A stretch of DNA of 64,000 nucleotides from Lingula anatina (taxonomy: Eukaryota; Brachiopoda; Lingulata; Lingulida; Lingulidae). Every line of letters starts with the position of its first letter. Position 1 is the stretch's first letter. Shown here in pieces: positions 11,958 to 26,700 of this stretch. The position numbers were made by a program, and so were the translations under genes. The notes under the pieces were generated by a model. The model made no database searches, had not been told where the DNA came from, and saw nothing but the letters and a program-made list of their open reading frames with translations. The stretch covers positions 353,740-417,739 of the forward strand of contig NW_019775980.1 in assembly GCF_001039355.2 (NCBI RefSeq), written 5' to 3'.

Positions 11958-13915
11958 AGAACATAAATATATTGCTTAATGCATTAATCTTACCAAACAA
12001 ACATTATGCAGACTACAGTGTTTTACATGAATCAATGGGTAGTAATGTGCTTCTTTGGGTCCACTGTTTTTTTTCACAGTAAAAATAGATGTCCACACAA
12101 TTCCCAGCTTTAACAGTTAATCAATTACTTCATAATCTGAACCATATGTTCCCTTATTCTTGTAACTAGTGAAATATATAATTCATATATATAAAATTTC
12201 AAATGATATGTAAATTTAAATCACCTGTTTTTATATGTATAATTATGATAAACAGTAAATATTTTCTGGAAAATTATCATTATGTTGTACAGAAAATTAC
12301 CTTGGGAAATGAAATCAACATAGACACAACCTGACCAAGGTGAAAAAATTGTTTTTAACCATAAATATTTCTCTATCTAAATAGTTAACCTAGACATGAA
12401 ATGAATGGTACCAATTCTCAGACAAGATCTTTTAACACGCAAGATGATTAACAGAACAAATGTAAGAACGATAAAAGTAAATGAAAATATTGATAAAAAT
12501 GCTGTATTCTACTTTGAGTTGTGGTTTTCCATTTTTTTTCTGTCAGCATACCATATATATAATACAATGTATATATCTTTATGTATACATACCTCTATCA
12601 TTTCAAACTGTGGTTTCAGCCTAAATTCAATTAGTAAAGTATTTCAAATGGTGAATGTATAAATACTATCTGTATAGTTATTTTGGAAAGAATTTGCTAA
12701 TGTTTTTTCCAAAGTGGGAGTTTCTCTTGGCTTAAATACTTGTTATCTGAAATAAAATCTGTTTTGAAACGATTTGAATATTTTTCCTACCATTAAATCT
12801 CGGACAAAGTCCCATTTAATCGATGCCGTTCATTTTTTTATGGAAGATCAGATTTTTTTCAGCAGTTTGTCACATCCATTCCCACTGTGAAGTCTTTATC
12901 AAACTTTTGGGGTCTTTACAATGAAAATATTGAAGAAATGAAATAACTTTCTTTTCACTTCTTCAGTCTAAAATTTTGATAAAATTTCATATTTGCAGGA
13001 TAAGCCTTGTTTACATTTTTATACACTCTAAGGATCTTCCAAATATTATGCATAAAAGTTAGAGCAGAAGTTCAATTCAATGGAGTCTCTTGTTCTAAAC
13101 CTACTTCTCTAAATGCTTTCCACATGTTAAATCTTTCAAAATGACGTGAAATCCATGTAATTGCTAACCTGCTCACCTACAATGTAACCTTAACCAATTG
13201 TGAATCTTACCTGTAAAGATATAAATATATCTACCTCAAAGATGGCTCTTCCTATCTTTTTAAATCTTTTTTCAACTTGTCATTGTAACCTTAAATTGCA
13301 TACTACTCTACTTGTCAAATATACACATCAGTCTTCAGTACAGAAAGCCTTTCATAAGTCAACAGTGAATATTTTTCTTTTTGCTGTGACTTGAATCACT
13401 TAAGTTGTTTTGGTAATTTCTAAGCACAAACTGTAATTTTTTTGAGCTGCAAATTAATTCAAATGCACACATTTTCAGTGTGACCAAATATGTTCTCTTA
13501 GCATGCACTGAAAGGCATTAAGAACTTCACAAGATACAATCCAAGTCCTTAGTCAAATATCTTTGCATTCATCTTCAGTACTTCACATTTTCACCGCTTT
13601 TCCTCTAAGCAAATTCTGCCTCTACTTCTTTGGCTTTTTCTTCATATTTATCTGATTTCCATATACTTCTAACTTGGTGAATACTTCAGCTGCTGATGAA
13701 GTTCTCTCCTGGCTAGAGTGACTTGCAAAGCATGGGCTAGAGCGTCATTATCTTTAAAATTGTCTATATCTTCATTTTTATAAAAATATATTGGTCAATC
13801 ATCTTTACATGTGTTCTTTCCCCCATGCCAGAATATTTGACATACTATGAAAGGGGTCAACAACTGTTTCAGAAAGTATGTAAATATGTGTGACTCCACA
13901 AAACAGGGGCGGGCA

Positions 13916-16199
13916 CTATAATGTCACCACTGCACTGTCCTGATCTTTTTCACTTGTTGTTGGGCTCGTATCGTTTATCAGTTGCGTATGGTCCTTCACA
14001 TCATCATCTTCCTCCTCAACAATACGAATTTCATCACTTTCCTGAGAAGCCACGGAAACGGTGGACCCCATAGACATCTGAGAGGCGTGCGACATTTGCG
14101 AATCGCGCCCAACGCCTCCGCGTTTCGGTACGGGATTGTTCCTCTGATTGACAGGTTTGACGGTGATGATGAGATTGGAGCTATTAGCCACCATCATGTC
14201 AGTCACTTGGTCCAACGTTTTCCCCCCAACCTCGATTCCGTTCACCTCCAGGACCTCGTCGTTCACCGCTAACAGTCCCGTGCTCTCGGCCAGACCACCT
14301 GGCACCAACCGAGAAATAAAAATTCCTGGAACCTTTTCCAGTCCGTGGGGGGTCACCCGTACACTGGTGCCATCCCGAATATAAAAACCTAGAGGCTTGT
14401 CTGAACCGTTTTTGCATAGTTTCACTCGTCTGTGAGTCTCAGGTACAATGTCTACATCAATAATGGCCGACACCCTACGGAAATCCTCTGGCAAGCTAAT
14501 AGCGATGTGAGGCCTCGGCTTGACTTCTTCTTTGATAAGCTTACTGATGATTGGATTGCGACGCTTCCCAAACGTTCCATAGCCATTGAATTCAGCCCAG
14601 CTTTCTCCTGAAATATTGAATTAACAATATATATTGCCATCATGGTTTTAAAAAGTTAAATTTCTCTGCACAGAAATATAACAAAGTAATATTCTCTTTA
14701 TCAAGAATAGACCAAAAACTATATACCATAAAAATGTTACAACTCATGTGAAAAGACAATAACAATTGTATTTTTAATACTACAGAATTACTGCTTACTC
14801 AATTTTGCTTAATTCAAAAATTAATATAGATCTTAAATTTATTTTAACATTCACAGAATCAAAATCCAATGGGAAACCCATGTCCTCAGATTCCATTGTA
14901 ACCTAAGCAGTTCACAATACACATACCATTCCTCTTACTCCAGTTTAATAGCAAACTGTTTACACAAACTAAGCACCCAGAAGAGAATATTTAGACAAAT
15001 GTACAGCTTTCCCCAAACAACCTAAATCAGAAACCCACAATTTTAACAACTCTATAAAGCATTAACATCTAGACTTACAAAGATAACATTCTATCATATC
15101 CATAGATTTATAATGCCATCTAAACAGAAAAGTTCAGGGAAAGGCAATGCATATAACAGTTAGGCAGAATCTGATTAAGAGTTCATGCCTAACTGGTGGC
15201 ACAGCAGGAAGGCTCTCCTAGGGTCAAAGATGTGAAATGGATAACATAATTTTGGTGACATATCTCTGCAGAAAAAAAGGGAAATATTGTGTCTCAGGAG
15301 GAGTCTGTTAAGATAATGTCTGTGCTTTATTTGTACTCTACTGTCCTGAAAATTGAGGGGTGAAACCAATGTTAGTGAGATCTGTCACGAATCTGAGTCC
15401 AAAATTATTCAAACTTGAGGCATAATGAAGAAAAACAAATGTATTAAAAAAAAAATCAACAAATAAAAATAAAATGAAATAAATAATTCAATATCGGTTG
15501 AAATTTGTCCCTTTTCTTTGAAAGCCCAATATTCCTACAGAAACATTATATAAAGACCGTCTGGAAAGTATCAGAGGCAGAGGCAACTATAATATTAGGA
15601 AGATCAAATGGAGAAAATTGCCTTTCTATCTCCTCTGTAGTTAGGTACACAAGGTGACGGAGGCCATGACATTCCTTCCTAGATGCTGCTGCATACATAA
15701 TGGGACCATAATCAGTAGATGAGATATGAATAATGAACATAAATGTCACTCTCCCAATACTAGTCACTCTGTGTCGCTCCTTTAGAGGGGGATATTGTAT
15801 CTACTTATATAATGTACTTAGTACTTCTTTTGAGTATTGTGCTCATTTTTAGCAGAATTCATACAACATTGATTTATCAAATTTGCCATGGAAAAATTTG
15901 GTTTGTGATAAACAGACAATTTTAAGGTTCATTAAAGTGATTCAAATTCAAAATACATTATTGTCACTTTATGTGATAAAACTTCACCAAAATGAAATAT
16001 TGGTTGGTATTTGAAATATGTTGATGAGTTATTACCGTGTACAGGAAGAAAAGAAGAGATGTCCCCTGATTACACTCACCGAGGGAGAATATTTGTGCAC
16101 ATATTATATAAAATTACGACACTGAGTCAACTGGTACATGACGGGACAATAATCCAAATAATCCTCTCAAAAGTACAGCATTAAGAATGAACTAACTAC

Positions 16200-16236
<37 letters not shown>

Positions 16237-19200
16237 AAAGGGGGGAGGGGGAGAGAGGGGGAAGAGGGAGATGACAAATCACATCCTGACCTAGACAAGC
16301 AGTACAAGCCTGTCTTCATAAGTAGACACAACATTGTCCTAATCACATGATAATGTTTTCTATTAGTCTATTGTGGAAAGAAAATTGTTATCATATTTTT
16401 TCCTTGTTTTTCACAGTTAATAATCACTTCCATTTATCTGAACTTTAATACACACTAACTGCCACAAGCCTCCAGCTGACGACAAGAGTTACAACACACA
16501 CAACGTCCATAGATCTATCTACTTTCAAAGCGCACACTAAGAACAGAGTAGCATTTTTGCCAGCAGGAAGAAGGCGACATGCCAACTGGGCTAAAAAAAG
16601 AAGAAAAAATGGCAATGGGAAGTGCAACTACCAGGCACCATTATTTTGTCATCATTAATTTTCCTGTAGCAATTTCTTTTGTTCTGATAAAACATTTGGC
16701 CAATATGCATATTTTCTGTGTACAAAAATGCTTTGAAATTTTTTAAGAATTTGAATTTCTTACAGGTCTTATGTAATATCTTCAGGGCATTCTAAAGACG
16801 AAAAATGTTGAATGCATTACCTCTTGCAACAATCTTTCTTACAAGGAACATTCTGTTATTAGTACAGTTTGTGATTTTGTTGTTACCAACATCTCCTCCT
16901 ACTCTTTTCAGAGAAATGGGACTATTTCATCTGTTTCTAGAAAATACTTGTATTCTGTGTGTGAATATTTTTGTAAAAGATATCACACAGAATATTATGA
17001 TTTTATTTAAACAAAATATATCACTTCATCTGTTCTGAGAGAGCATCAGGTTTACACAAGGGATACACATCTAAGGTGAACTCAAACTGAAGAGGAGACC
17101 ACCAAGAAGATAGTTTCCTTCCTGTAATCCTTCAACCCAAACCCAAGCTGACTGGAAAAGTTGGTAATTCTGACAGGACCAGACAGCTAGACTGATAATG
17201 ATCTCCCACAGGCTTGGAGAAATGGAGAGCCTGCAGCAAGTGCACTGAACAGTTTGTGGAGGGTTATCCTATATGAGGCTCTACCTGGTTAGAGAGAAAG
17301 CTTTTTTTAAAAGAAAACACATTATCTGGTTCATTCTTTCTACAGTTTGGGGTGTGTATTTTGCAAATGAGAGAATAATTTACGCAATGCAAATTGGAAC
17401 AGGAAAACCCTACATATTTCACAAATAAAATGTTGATCTATTGCCCATGAAAAGAACAATTAATAACTTGGCATGCTGATGAAAATGCTCTGTGATCTCC
17501 CAACACTGACAGTATAGGAACAGCTCAAATGATACCAATAACAACTGAACATGAACCGTCTCTCCTCTATGGCTCTCAAAGTTAAAGGTTTTCCATTAAG
17601 TCCAATTAAAACAACACCCAGCTGATAACATGCAGGCTTTCCACTACAGTCTGACCCTGTAGTCCATGTAACACCCTCTCAGGCCAGCTGAGCTGCTAAA
17701 ACACTGGATTTTAATATCAAGATACTGGAAGAAACAGGACTGCTTTACACTGCATTGTTAACCTACAAATTAACCAATACACGGGGTCGAAAATGCTAGA
17801 TTTTTTTCCTCTCATTATTTGGTAGTGCTTCAAATAACTGCAGAAATGAATTTCATCTTTGAATACTGAGATGACAGTACATATTCTCATGTCAAACAAG
17901 GAAAAGGTTGAAAATTTTACAATTAATCATAAGTGGAGTAGATTCTTATTTTGTATATATTCTAAACACCCTGTCCTGCTCTCATAAACTCCACCACACA
18001 CTATATATCTGCTACCATATTCTTTCTGTCAACACAGGCAAACACACCATTTTATCCAATTATGAACAAAGGACCCAAGGACCAACAAAATACTTCAGCT
18101 CTCAACAACTTTCCCAGCACGTGTGTGTCATGCCAGGGCACTTTATGGCCAAGGTAGCACTTGGGTGACCAGGGAGCAAACTTGTATATAAATATTCTGG
18201 GCAGCAGGAGGGCACCTTGTTTATCAAAAGACAAAGAATTTTGAAAAAAAAATGTCATAATTCCACGTTGGTGACTTTCATGAACACACTGCCAAAAAGA
18301 ACTAGAATGTACTAAACTTTACTGCAAAACATATATTAACATCATTTATTGACAGAAATTTGAAGAGGTTGCTTTAAACTTTCATCTTGAAAAAAAAGTT
18401 CAGAGAAAGGTTTTCTAGTTGAATGCTTTCTGTAGATGAGTGGGTGAGAAGGGAAGGTCAGACATCCAGAACCAAAATTAATGACTGAAATATGTCTAAA
18501 ATGTGAGCTACGTGATAATTTGTCATTTAAAGTAACTAATGGTAGCCATGGCAACAGCCACCGCCTCCTGTCAATTAAAATGTGTAACAAGCGTAAGATT
18601 TCCTCCACACAATGGAGGCAATAAGGCCAGAACTGCTGTGACTCAGGTTTAACTAGATATAATTAGCTGAAATCTTTTCTCGAATTCCTTGTTTTCCATT
18701 CAATGCAAATGTCCCCTTCTAGTGCGAGACAAAATATAATTAGCCTGCATTTCAGCCTTCCCAACAGCAAGGAATTTACCAGGGAATGTTTGTCATTGTA
18801 GTACTTGTCACCACTTTCGTAATTTGTTTTTTTTTTTTTTGTGGTTTTACTCTTCCCCTGACAAAAAGTTTGAGTAACTGTAGCCTATAATATAATATAA
18901 ATGATGAGTAAAATACAAATTTTATTTCTTCACTTCCACCTTCTGACTACCTGTAGCTATTACCATAAATGAATCATCAGGTCTGAGTAAAGACCCCCCC
19001 CCCACACACACACACTATTCCTCCATCTTTATTTCAAAGTTAGAAATAATCTGGTCTCCCTTACAAAACCAACACCCAATGTTTTCTCTTTCTGGTAAGA
19101 ACTTGGTGCTGAAGTCACCAGTTCAACGTCCTAAGGCTATCTGTGTGTAATTGCATTTCTGCAGCAAGCTGAGAAGATCGCATACCACTGGTAGTCTACT

Positions 19201-19458
19201 GCTTGTGTAGACAACATACACTACTTGACTTGTAATAAATCTAACTTATCTCTTTATTTTCATAATCATGTAATATTTCCATGCAACACATTACTCTACA
19301 GCACATGTGGAACTCGCTGTGATAATGTCAGACACGAAACAATAACTCATCTTTGTTATCATGGGATGGGTTTTTTTCTTTTGTCTTATGCTACATATTG
19401 TTCCTATTTTACAGAAAAGGTACCTGGTCTTTTTCTGTATCATATCTTTTATCTTGTC

Positions 19459-19489
<31 letters not shown>

Positions 19490-22400
19490 CATGAAAGGGG
19501 AGTACTAGTAAATTTTAATGAAGAGATCTACTAGTATTTAGCAGGTACAATATGTCAAAGAAGATGACATTAGAGATTAAGTTTTTGTAGATCAGGAGCG
19601 ACTGTTACTGTGATGCATTAGATACAAGACCAGCCACTCAGCAGTCAGACACCTGATCCTAAACATGTTGAACCAACTCCTTCAAACAGTTTAATACCTG
19701 TGTCTAAATTAGTGTAGAAAGCCCAACTTCATAAGTTGATGAAGGTGTAACCCTAAAGGATGAGGGGCTCCATGCTATCATAGAGATGAAATTATTTAAG
19801 TAAAACAGAGGTGAACTGAGCATTAATGAAGTGGAAATTCTTACCACTCCAATCTCGTGATTTAACCCCAGGTCCAAGGCAAACACACCAGGACATTGGA
19901 TAAACACAGACAGAAGAGCCTGTGGAGAGGTCTACATAACGCTGAATATATACCCTGTACCAACCACAGACCATATTCACTCAGTCTTTAACATTGGTGC
20001 CACAGCCATAATCTATCTAGCTAAGTGGTGCATGTTTGACATGCAGTATTGCAATCAAGTTGACCATCTTTTCTATAGATGTAGTGTACTTAATTAAGTT
20101 CTGAGAAAAGGTACAATCAGCACTACATTGTGATAATGGAATGGTTTTTTACATATATTTATCAATGACAAAAGGAGTGGAAGTGATACCTACTACAAGC
20201 CCGGAGCTAGAAATTTCAAAGGAGGGGGGGGGGGTCTTCTGAAAAATGGACCTACTACCAAAAAAAAAGCTTCATGTATCCGCCCCATGTATGGGTATAA
20301 AATTTTACCTTTTCCCAGCCAAAGGACACTTCATTCGACCCCCAACACCCCCCCTTGGGAGAGGGGGGGGGGGGGGAGCTGTTCCAGAACCACAAAAGTC
20401 CCTGTAACAGTTGTCATCACAGTTGACAGGTATCAGAAGCATTCTTACATCTGTTGTTTACCACCAGGTGGAGCACCTAACCCTTGTCAATAACTGGCAT
20501 CGAATTTTTTGTTTCATCTGTTGCCATTTTTATTTACTAGTTCTTTTAACAATTGGGAAAAGACAAATTTTGTGGCTTCAATACATTTCTGGAAAATATA
20601 ATTTTAATGTTCTTTTCCTCTTCTGAGAAGGTTTACTGAGAAACTTTAACATGAGAACCCTCCCTTAATTCTTGGCATGTTAACACTTCATAAGCTTTCA
20701 AAAAGGCTCCTATACTATATAATTTCGCCTAAGCTCAGTCTTGATATATATAATCATCTCTCAAAGCTGAGCTCTTCACAACACAGGTCATCCCAGCCTG
20801 CCACTCTGTACCATGTCATTACATATCAAAGGGGGGTTCAATTTTGCCGACTCATCTTTTGAGGTAGCCATTGTCCCCCCTGAACTGGGAGATGAATACC
20901 TGTATTCAGGTTGTGGGGTTCTTATCACACCTTTTCATCTGCCTTTGCAGAATGGAGAGAGAGATAATAATGGCACACTTGGTCTTTATAGCTCTCTTCA
21001 GTCAACTTTGAAGTTAGACTGGGTCAAAACTATAATGGACCAACAAATCATTCAGACAACCAAGCATATTACTCAGTACTGAATTTCTGAAGGGCATTTC
21101 AATTTTTTGTGTGTTTTAAGATCAAAAAATTAAAAGAAACCCCACTGTATCCATCTAGACCTTGAAGTAATGATAATCTAGTCATGAGTGACAGTCAAGG
21201 ACCTTTTAACTTCAAAATTGCTTTTTGAAATACAAGTTTCCTTGTAGATCTGTTGACTGTTGAGTTGACATCGCTGACCTATCCAGAGTCCCACTTGGTC
21301 AACCAACCATCACCTGTATCTGGTACAGTTCTTGATGCTCACAGATATTAGCCTACTGTTGGTATGGGTATGACAAGGCAAGGGTTTTCCCACAGACCCG
21401 TCCAGTTGTCATTTGGACGGCTATTAGCCTCAAAAGACAACCTATATTTCCAAAGACGACTTACAAAACTTTGGGGTTGGTTGGTTGAGTTTGCTTGGGT
21501 TGGACTTCATGTAAAATTATGACAAAATTACAGATTTACATTTTGGACTCCCTGTACCCCAAATCCCTAGGAAACCCCTGCGGATAGGCATAGGCCAAAG
21601 AAGAGGTAATAGTTAGTGAGAGGGCCTGTCAATTTTTCACTAACCAGAGCAGAAATGCACTCACACTGGCTAATCATTTACCTGTGATAAATAAAGTGAA
21701 AAGTTGTCCAGGCTGTAGATATACAATTTACATGCATTAATATCAACCAACCACAGAATAATAATACAAGCATCCTCAAGGATCCAGAACATTTGAGGTT
21801 TCCTGGGATTCCAGGCGACTTACCTTTTTTCTGAATGTGGAGTTTTAAAATAGGTTTAGCTGTGGACACTGCTTTTACAAAATTTTCATCATTATTAATT
21901 GGTAAAAGTTCCTGGTCTTTTGGGTCTGTGTAGCAGACGAGAAATGGAATGTCTTGTAGGAAATGGAGCTCCCCGAGCAGCTTCTGGAACGCCTCAAATT
22001 GTGTGGAAGACTCTCGGTTTATGGAAAATCTCCTGAACTCTGCTTCAAACTAGAAAGATGAAAATAAACATTTTTAGATACAGATAATTTATTTGATCAC
22101 AATTGCATAATGGAAAGCTGATGGGTTCTCTTTCCGATGAGTTGCTGAAATGGATGAGCAGAATTGCCATTCACATTATCAAATGCCATTTGTCCTTTTA
22201 CAACCATAAAACCATGTAAATTTCACTCTGTTTCATATCTTGATATTATTCTTGTTCAAATCCCATTTTCTAACATCAAAAGACTCACTATGTCACCTTG
22301 AAAAAGTCACAAATGACCAAATTTTATATCAAAGAAAGAAAGCACAGTATTTTCAGTCTGCAGTAATCAGCAATAATTGAATTACTTGTTCTACTAGTAC

Positions 22401-23694
22401 TTGGGCTTCGTTCACATGAAAAACCTATTTTCTAAAAATCTATTTTCTATTCGCGGTATCTTGTGATCACTGTCTGTGCCCTGAATACCCCGTGGTGTAA
22501 TTACTGGCAGTGCGAGCCAGTTACTTCCAAAGCTGTAATTAATTCTCGCTCGGAGTGATCACAAGATACCGCGAATAGAAAATAGATTTTTCATGTGAAC
22601 GGAGCCTTGCTCTCTCTCTCCCAGCCGATAGTAATCAAATTTTCCTGGGTCTAGGGATATCACAGCATATTACCACAAATCAGTGATATTGATGAAGTGT
22701 AAAATACTTCATTACATGCAACTAATTGAAAATGGAAATCATTACACACGTGACACAAAGTCATATGGGACACAACACTGCTAATTCATCTGACTGGTTT
22801 TTAGCATTTTTGTGTTATGGAGGAGAGAGGCTGGGGTAGTGCTAACACTCGCCAATTTAGCCAAATGCTAAATTTACCTAAAAAAGCTAAAGAAAAAGGG
22901 CTTGATTTGACTTATTTTAGTCAAATTATAACCATTCTGATAACAAGTTGACAAAAAAGTGGTGATTTGGCTAAGGGAAAAAAAATGCTAACACTACCCT
23001 AGAGATGTAATGATATTAACATCTTAACTGCCAACATACACAGCATCTTGATCACATCAATTATCAATTTTGGAATCAGTTTTAGACTAGTCCAATTCCA
23101 TCCATACTACAGCCAATGTTATCACTTGCACCAACATTAACTGATTTCTACTGATGGGATTTTTTTATGGAAGGGGGGAGGGGTAATGAGATAATAATGA
23201 ACCAGGAAACGGTCACACACAACTGTGACAAGTGTCCTTGAAGTCACATTATCAACGCATCATGCTAGTGTCTGCATCCTGTCAGTGTGTATCCATCAAA
23301 TATATCCGATAATCTCATCATAGTCTTAGGATGATCCTCAGATTATAGGATAATCATGCTGATAAGATGTTTAAGGACTCATTTCTAATAAAACTATTGT
23401 TCAGTACACAGAAAGAATACAGAGAAGCTGGCGATTATATGGGTGCATTGGAAACAAGAAATAGTACATTAATCTGCTCATCTGATTACATTCAGCGAGA
23501 GTCCCTAGGGAGGTGGGTTGTTATACGTAGAAGGGCAGTTGCATTGGGAATGTGCTCTATATAACTGATAGTCAGTATCATATATATACAAAGCTGCGTC
23601 AATACTAATCATACATTTGTGTGTGTACACCCAGGGCTACATGAGTGCTTGAGCAAATGTTTGTGTCTCTGCACGAATCTCTGTCTCCTTGCAC

Positions 23695-23744
<50 letters not shown>

Positions 23745-26700
23745 CAGAGAGAGAACTGAGTCATAACAACAAATATTATCTCAATTGGTTTTACCACATT
23801 TATAAAATATATTCATACCTGTTCATATAGATAATACATACTGTATATTATATCAACTACATGACTAACAATGCTCAATAAACTTGTGTGTAAATCTACA
23901 AGCCATAACAGCCCTATGAGAACCATGTCTGTTATGTTCCTAAGTGAGCAAAGTACATAACAGCTCCATAGGAATGTAGGTATATCAGGGCGTTGGTGCT
24001 CCTTCCTCGTATTCTCTACATAGCAGGCAAGCTGACACTGGATATAAGCTAAATACATTGGTATCTAGCCAGGTCTCTGCTACACATAAAAGAGATTGGC
24101 ACAGTAGACATTTTTTTTTTACAAAAGCAAATATCTTTCATGTACTGTGTCTTTTTTCTTCCATACTATTTTGCATAATGAAATGGGGGAGGACTTTTTA
24201 AGTGCTATTAATAATATGATATAGAAGGCTGACCGATCGATCTCCTCTGGAAACTGGCCATGCATGTCCAAAATGGGCCATCTCAGACCTCCCAAAATCA
24301 CATCCTCAGCAGAACAATCAAGGCCTTATGCTATGTCAGCCTGATATGAGGCAAATTTCCACTGAATATATTCCAACTCTTGTCTGTGACCCAGATGATT
24401 AAGTTAAATTAACCACAGGTGATAAATACACCAGGTCAGGCCGATTTGTAAATTTGACTTCAAACCCCAGCAGTTACATCATCAGCGTAGTAGTAATATC
24501 TCGGTATCGTGTCATATAGAGAATCGCCTTCCACTGCACAGTGTAGAGAGAAGTATGGTGTCATCTCCTCATTCATCACTGTCATATCTACAGGTGAACT
24601 CTGCATTCCACAGGTGAGAGAAGCCATCTTCCACATCATACCTCCTCACGCCACCATTGGAGACCATTCCCAGAGACAATCGTACCAACTATGGAGTTGG
24701 GATTGAACCATCTGGAGGGGATTCTCGCTTAATTGCAATTAACCTGGGCTAGATGTCTGTCACACCTCTGAGGCTGATAGGAGGTAAATAACTATGGTTT
24801 AGCAGCTTTACAGTAGGCGTCCCAGATGTCTAAGCCGCTTGGGCTGAAAGCAATTTAGCGAGGGACCCCTAGAAATGGATCAATCCTGTTAGATCAATCT
24901 AGGGATGGGAACCCAGTCTTATTAATTTTAAAGACTACTTTGGCTAATAAATAAAAATGTAACTAGCTACAAAAGTTTGATTCCATCCAGATACAAATCT
25001 GACTGCTTCAAACCAGTTTAGACTATACAAAACTCTACAAGGACAAGAGTACTAGTACACAGTTGAATGACAGTAAATGAGATGAATTCACATTTATTCT
25101 TCCTCTAACACACAGTCCTTGGGTAACGTTCAGGCCAATTTTAACAGACAATATTTCAATTTTAACAACAGGTGATAGATAGTTTAATTCAACCCCCCAC
25201 CCCCACTCCTATGTACCTCACATGTAACTCTCTTAGCTTAACTCAGAAATTATGATGCATATAGTACAACTGTTAGGATGGACTGCAATCAAGTGTTTTC
25301 ATCAAGAAGTTAAAACTCAAATTCCATTTTTTGTTGAAACTGTTCTGAACACGGCCTTCCTCGGTGACAAAGGGCTCGGGATATCACCTGATTTCTTAAC
25401 CACAAAAATGTCATTAAACCTCTTAGCATTGGAAACATAAGTTGGGGGATAACGTTACAGAATAAATGTACATTACGCAGTTTCTTTATTGTACTAGAAC
25501 ACATGAACTGCTTGAGAGGTGAGACACTTTGGGCATATTCCCAGAGCCTTTAGATCGATCTATCCCCGCGGGAAGTCTCACTAGATTACTGTCAGATAAT
25601 CTGGCTTAAATGTCCGTCCCGCCTACTACAAGCTGTTAGGGGGTAACTAACTTTCGTGCCCGCTCGGCTGACAGCTATTTAGCGTGAACCCCCAGGGAGT
25701 TAGGTTGATCTAGTTGGATCGATCTAATCTCTGGGAATGGGGTCTAATATCTTTTCTCTTTTAACAACACTTGTTTTTTTCAATCCTAAACATATTCTGA
25801 TATAAAATGCTCTTCAATGAAGACAAAACTCTTAAGCCTAACCTTCCTAACTTTCAATTTTAATGCATACTTTCCTTAAAGAAGCTTTAATAGATCTATT
25901 TATCTGTGAACTGATTTTTAGCAAATTTGATGATAACCAAATCTGAGATTTTTAAGCAGATAAACAGATTTTTTTTTAGCAAAATCCAACAGTCCATCCT
26001 TCTTTGCTTTGATCAAATATTCTTCAATAAATCTGTTTCCTGCATTTTCCCATTAAAACAAGCTCTATTGATTAGATTAACATCCCACTTAAAGCAGGAT
26101 AATCACCAGCTGAAAATCCCAAATTCTTCAGACAAGATATCTCATTTTATCAATCAAGAAAAATCAGTCTGACCACTTTAATTTATGCCTCAAACTCTTG
26201 GCTCTCTGTAAAATGGAAAAGATTACTTCTAATTCATATAAATCCAAGTCAGTTCAGCCCCTGCACTAGTCTTGTCAGAGAAATATATTAATTCACAAAT
26301 GCATAAAGACAGATGAATAGAATGATAAGAATGTACATAATGTTCCACGTTGTGTTTTCCCCTTGTTGGAATGTCTCCCTGGCCAGTGATTATACCTTGA
26401 AGTATGCATACATATCTGATACATGTGCAGGGATATATTTCTTTAACCAGCATGGTCAATGTGGAAACCTGTGGTATTTTGTGGAATTTAGAAACATTAT
26501 ACATTATATTCAGGGAAAAAACTCTATAAATACTACTTTTTGTTCACATTTCCAACTTCAACAAAAAAATTAATGATATAAAATATTCCTTTATATACAC
26601 TAAGGCTATGTTTTAGCTAAGCTGTCCAAATATATTGCTGTAAATATTTCTCCAAATGTCAACATTAGTTTCATGGACTTATATGGGGGGGGAAGCAGTG

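Larger units (their letters stand above)
9347..13915. other. Convergent intergenic region between TCAIM and PARD6
   Basis: It holds the TCAIM 3' UTR (to about 10170) and presumably a long PARD6 3' UTR. An AATAAA on the minus strand at 10530-10525 is one candidate PARD6 poly(A) signal, but I cannot choose between this and nearer ones. The only structured element I see is the nested MITE pair at 11607-11957. Open frames here are short, AT-rich and unsupported. Confidence 0.6.
14608..21823 (-). other. PARD6 intron 2
   Basis: A 7.2-kb AT-rich intron. It contains a GA microsatellite (16201-16275), a poly(A) tract (19458-19486), a poly(G) tract (20225-20234) and a C/G-rich patch at 20340-20376. 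I found no convincing exon, RNA gene or intact mobile element; the open frames here are short and show no recognisable domain. Confidence 0.6.

Noticed and set aside
13982-14384. Plus-strand open frames opposite PARD6
   Set aside because: They are shadows of the strongly coding PDZ exon on the minus strand.
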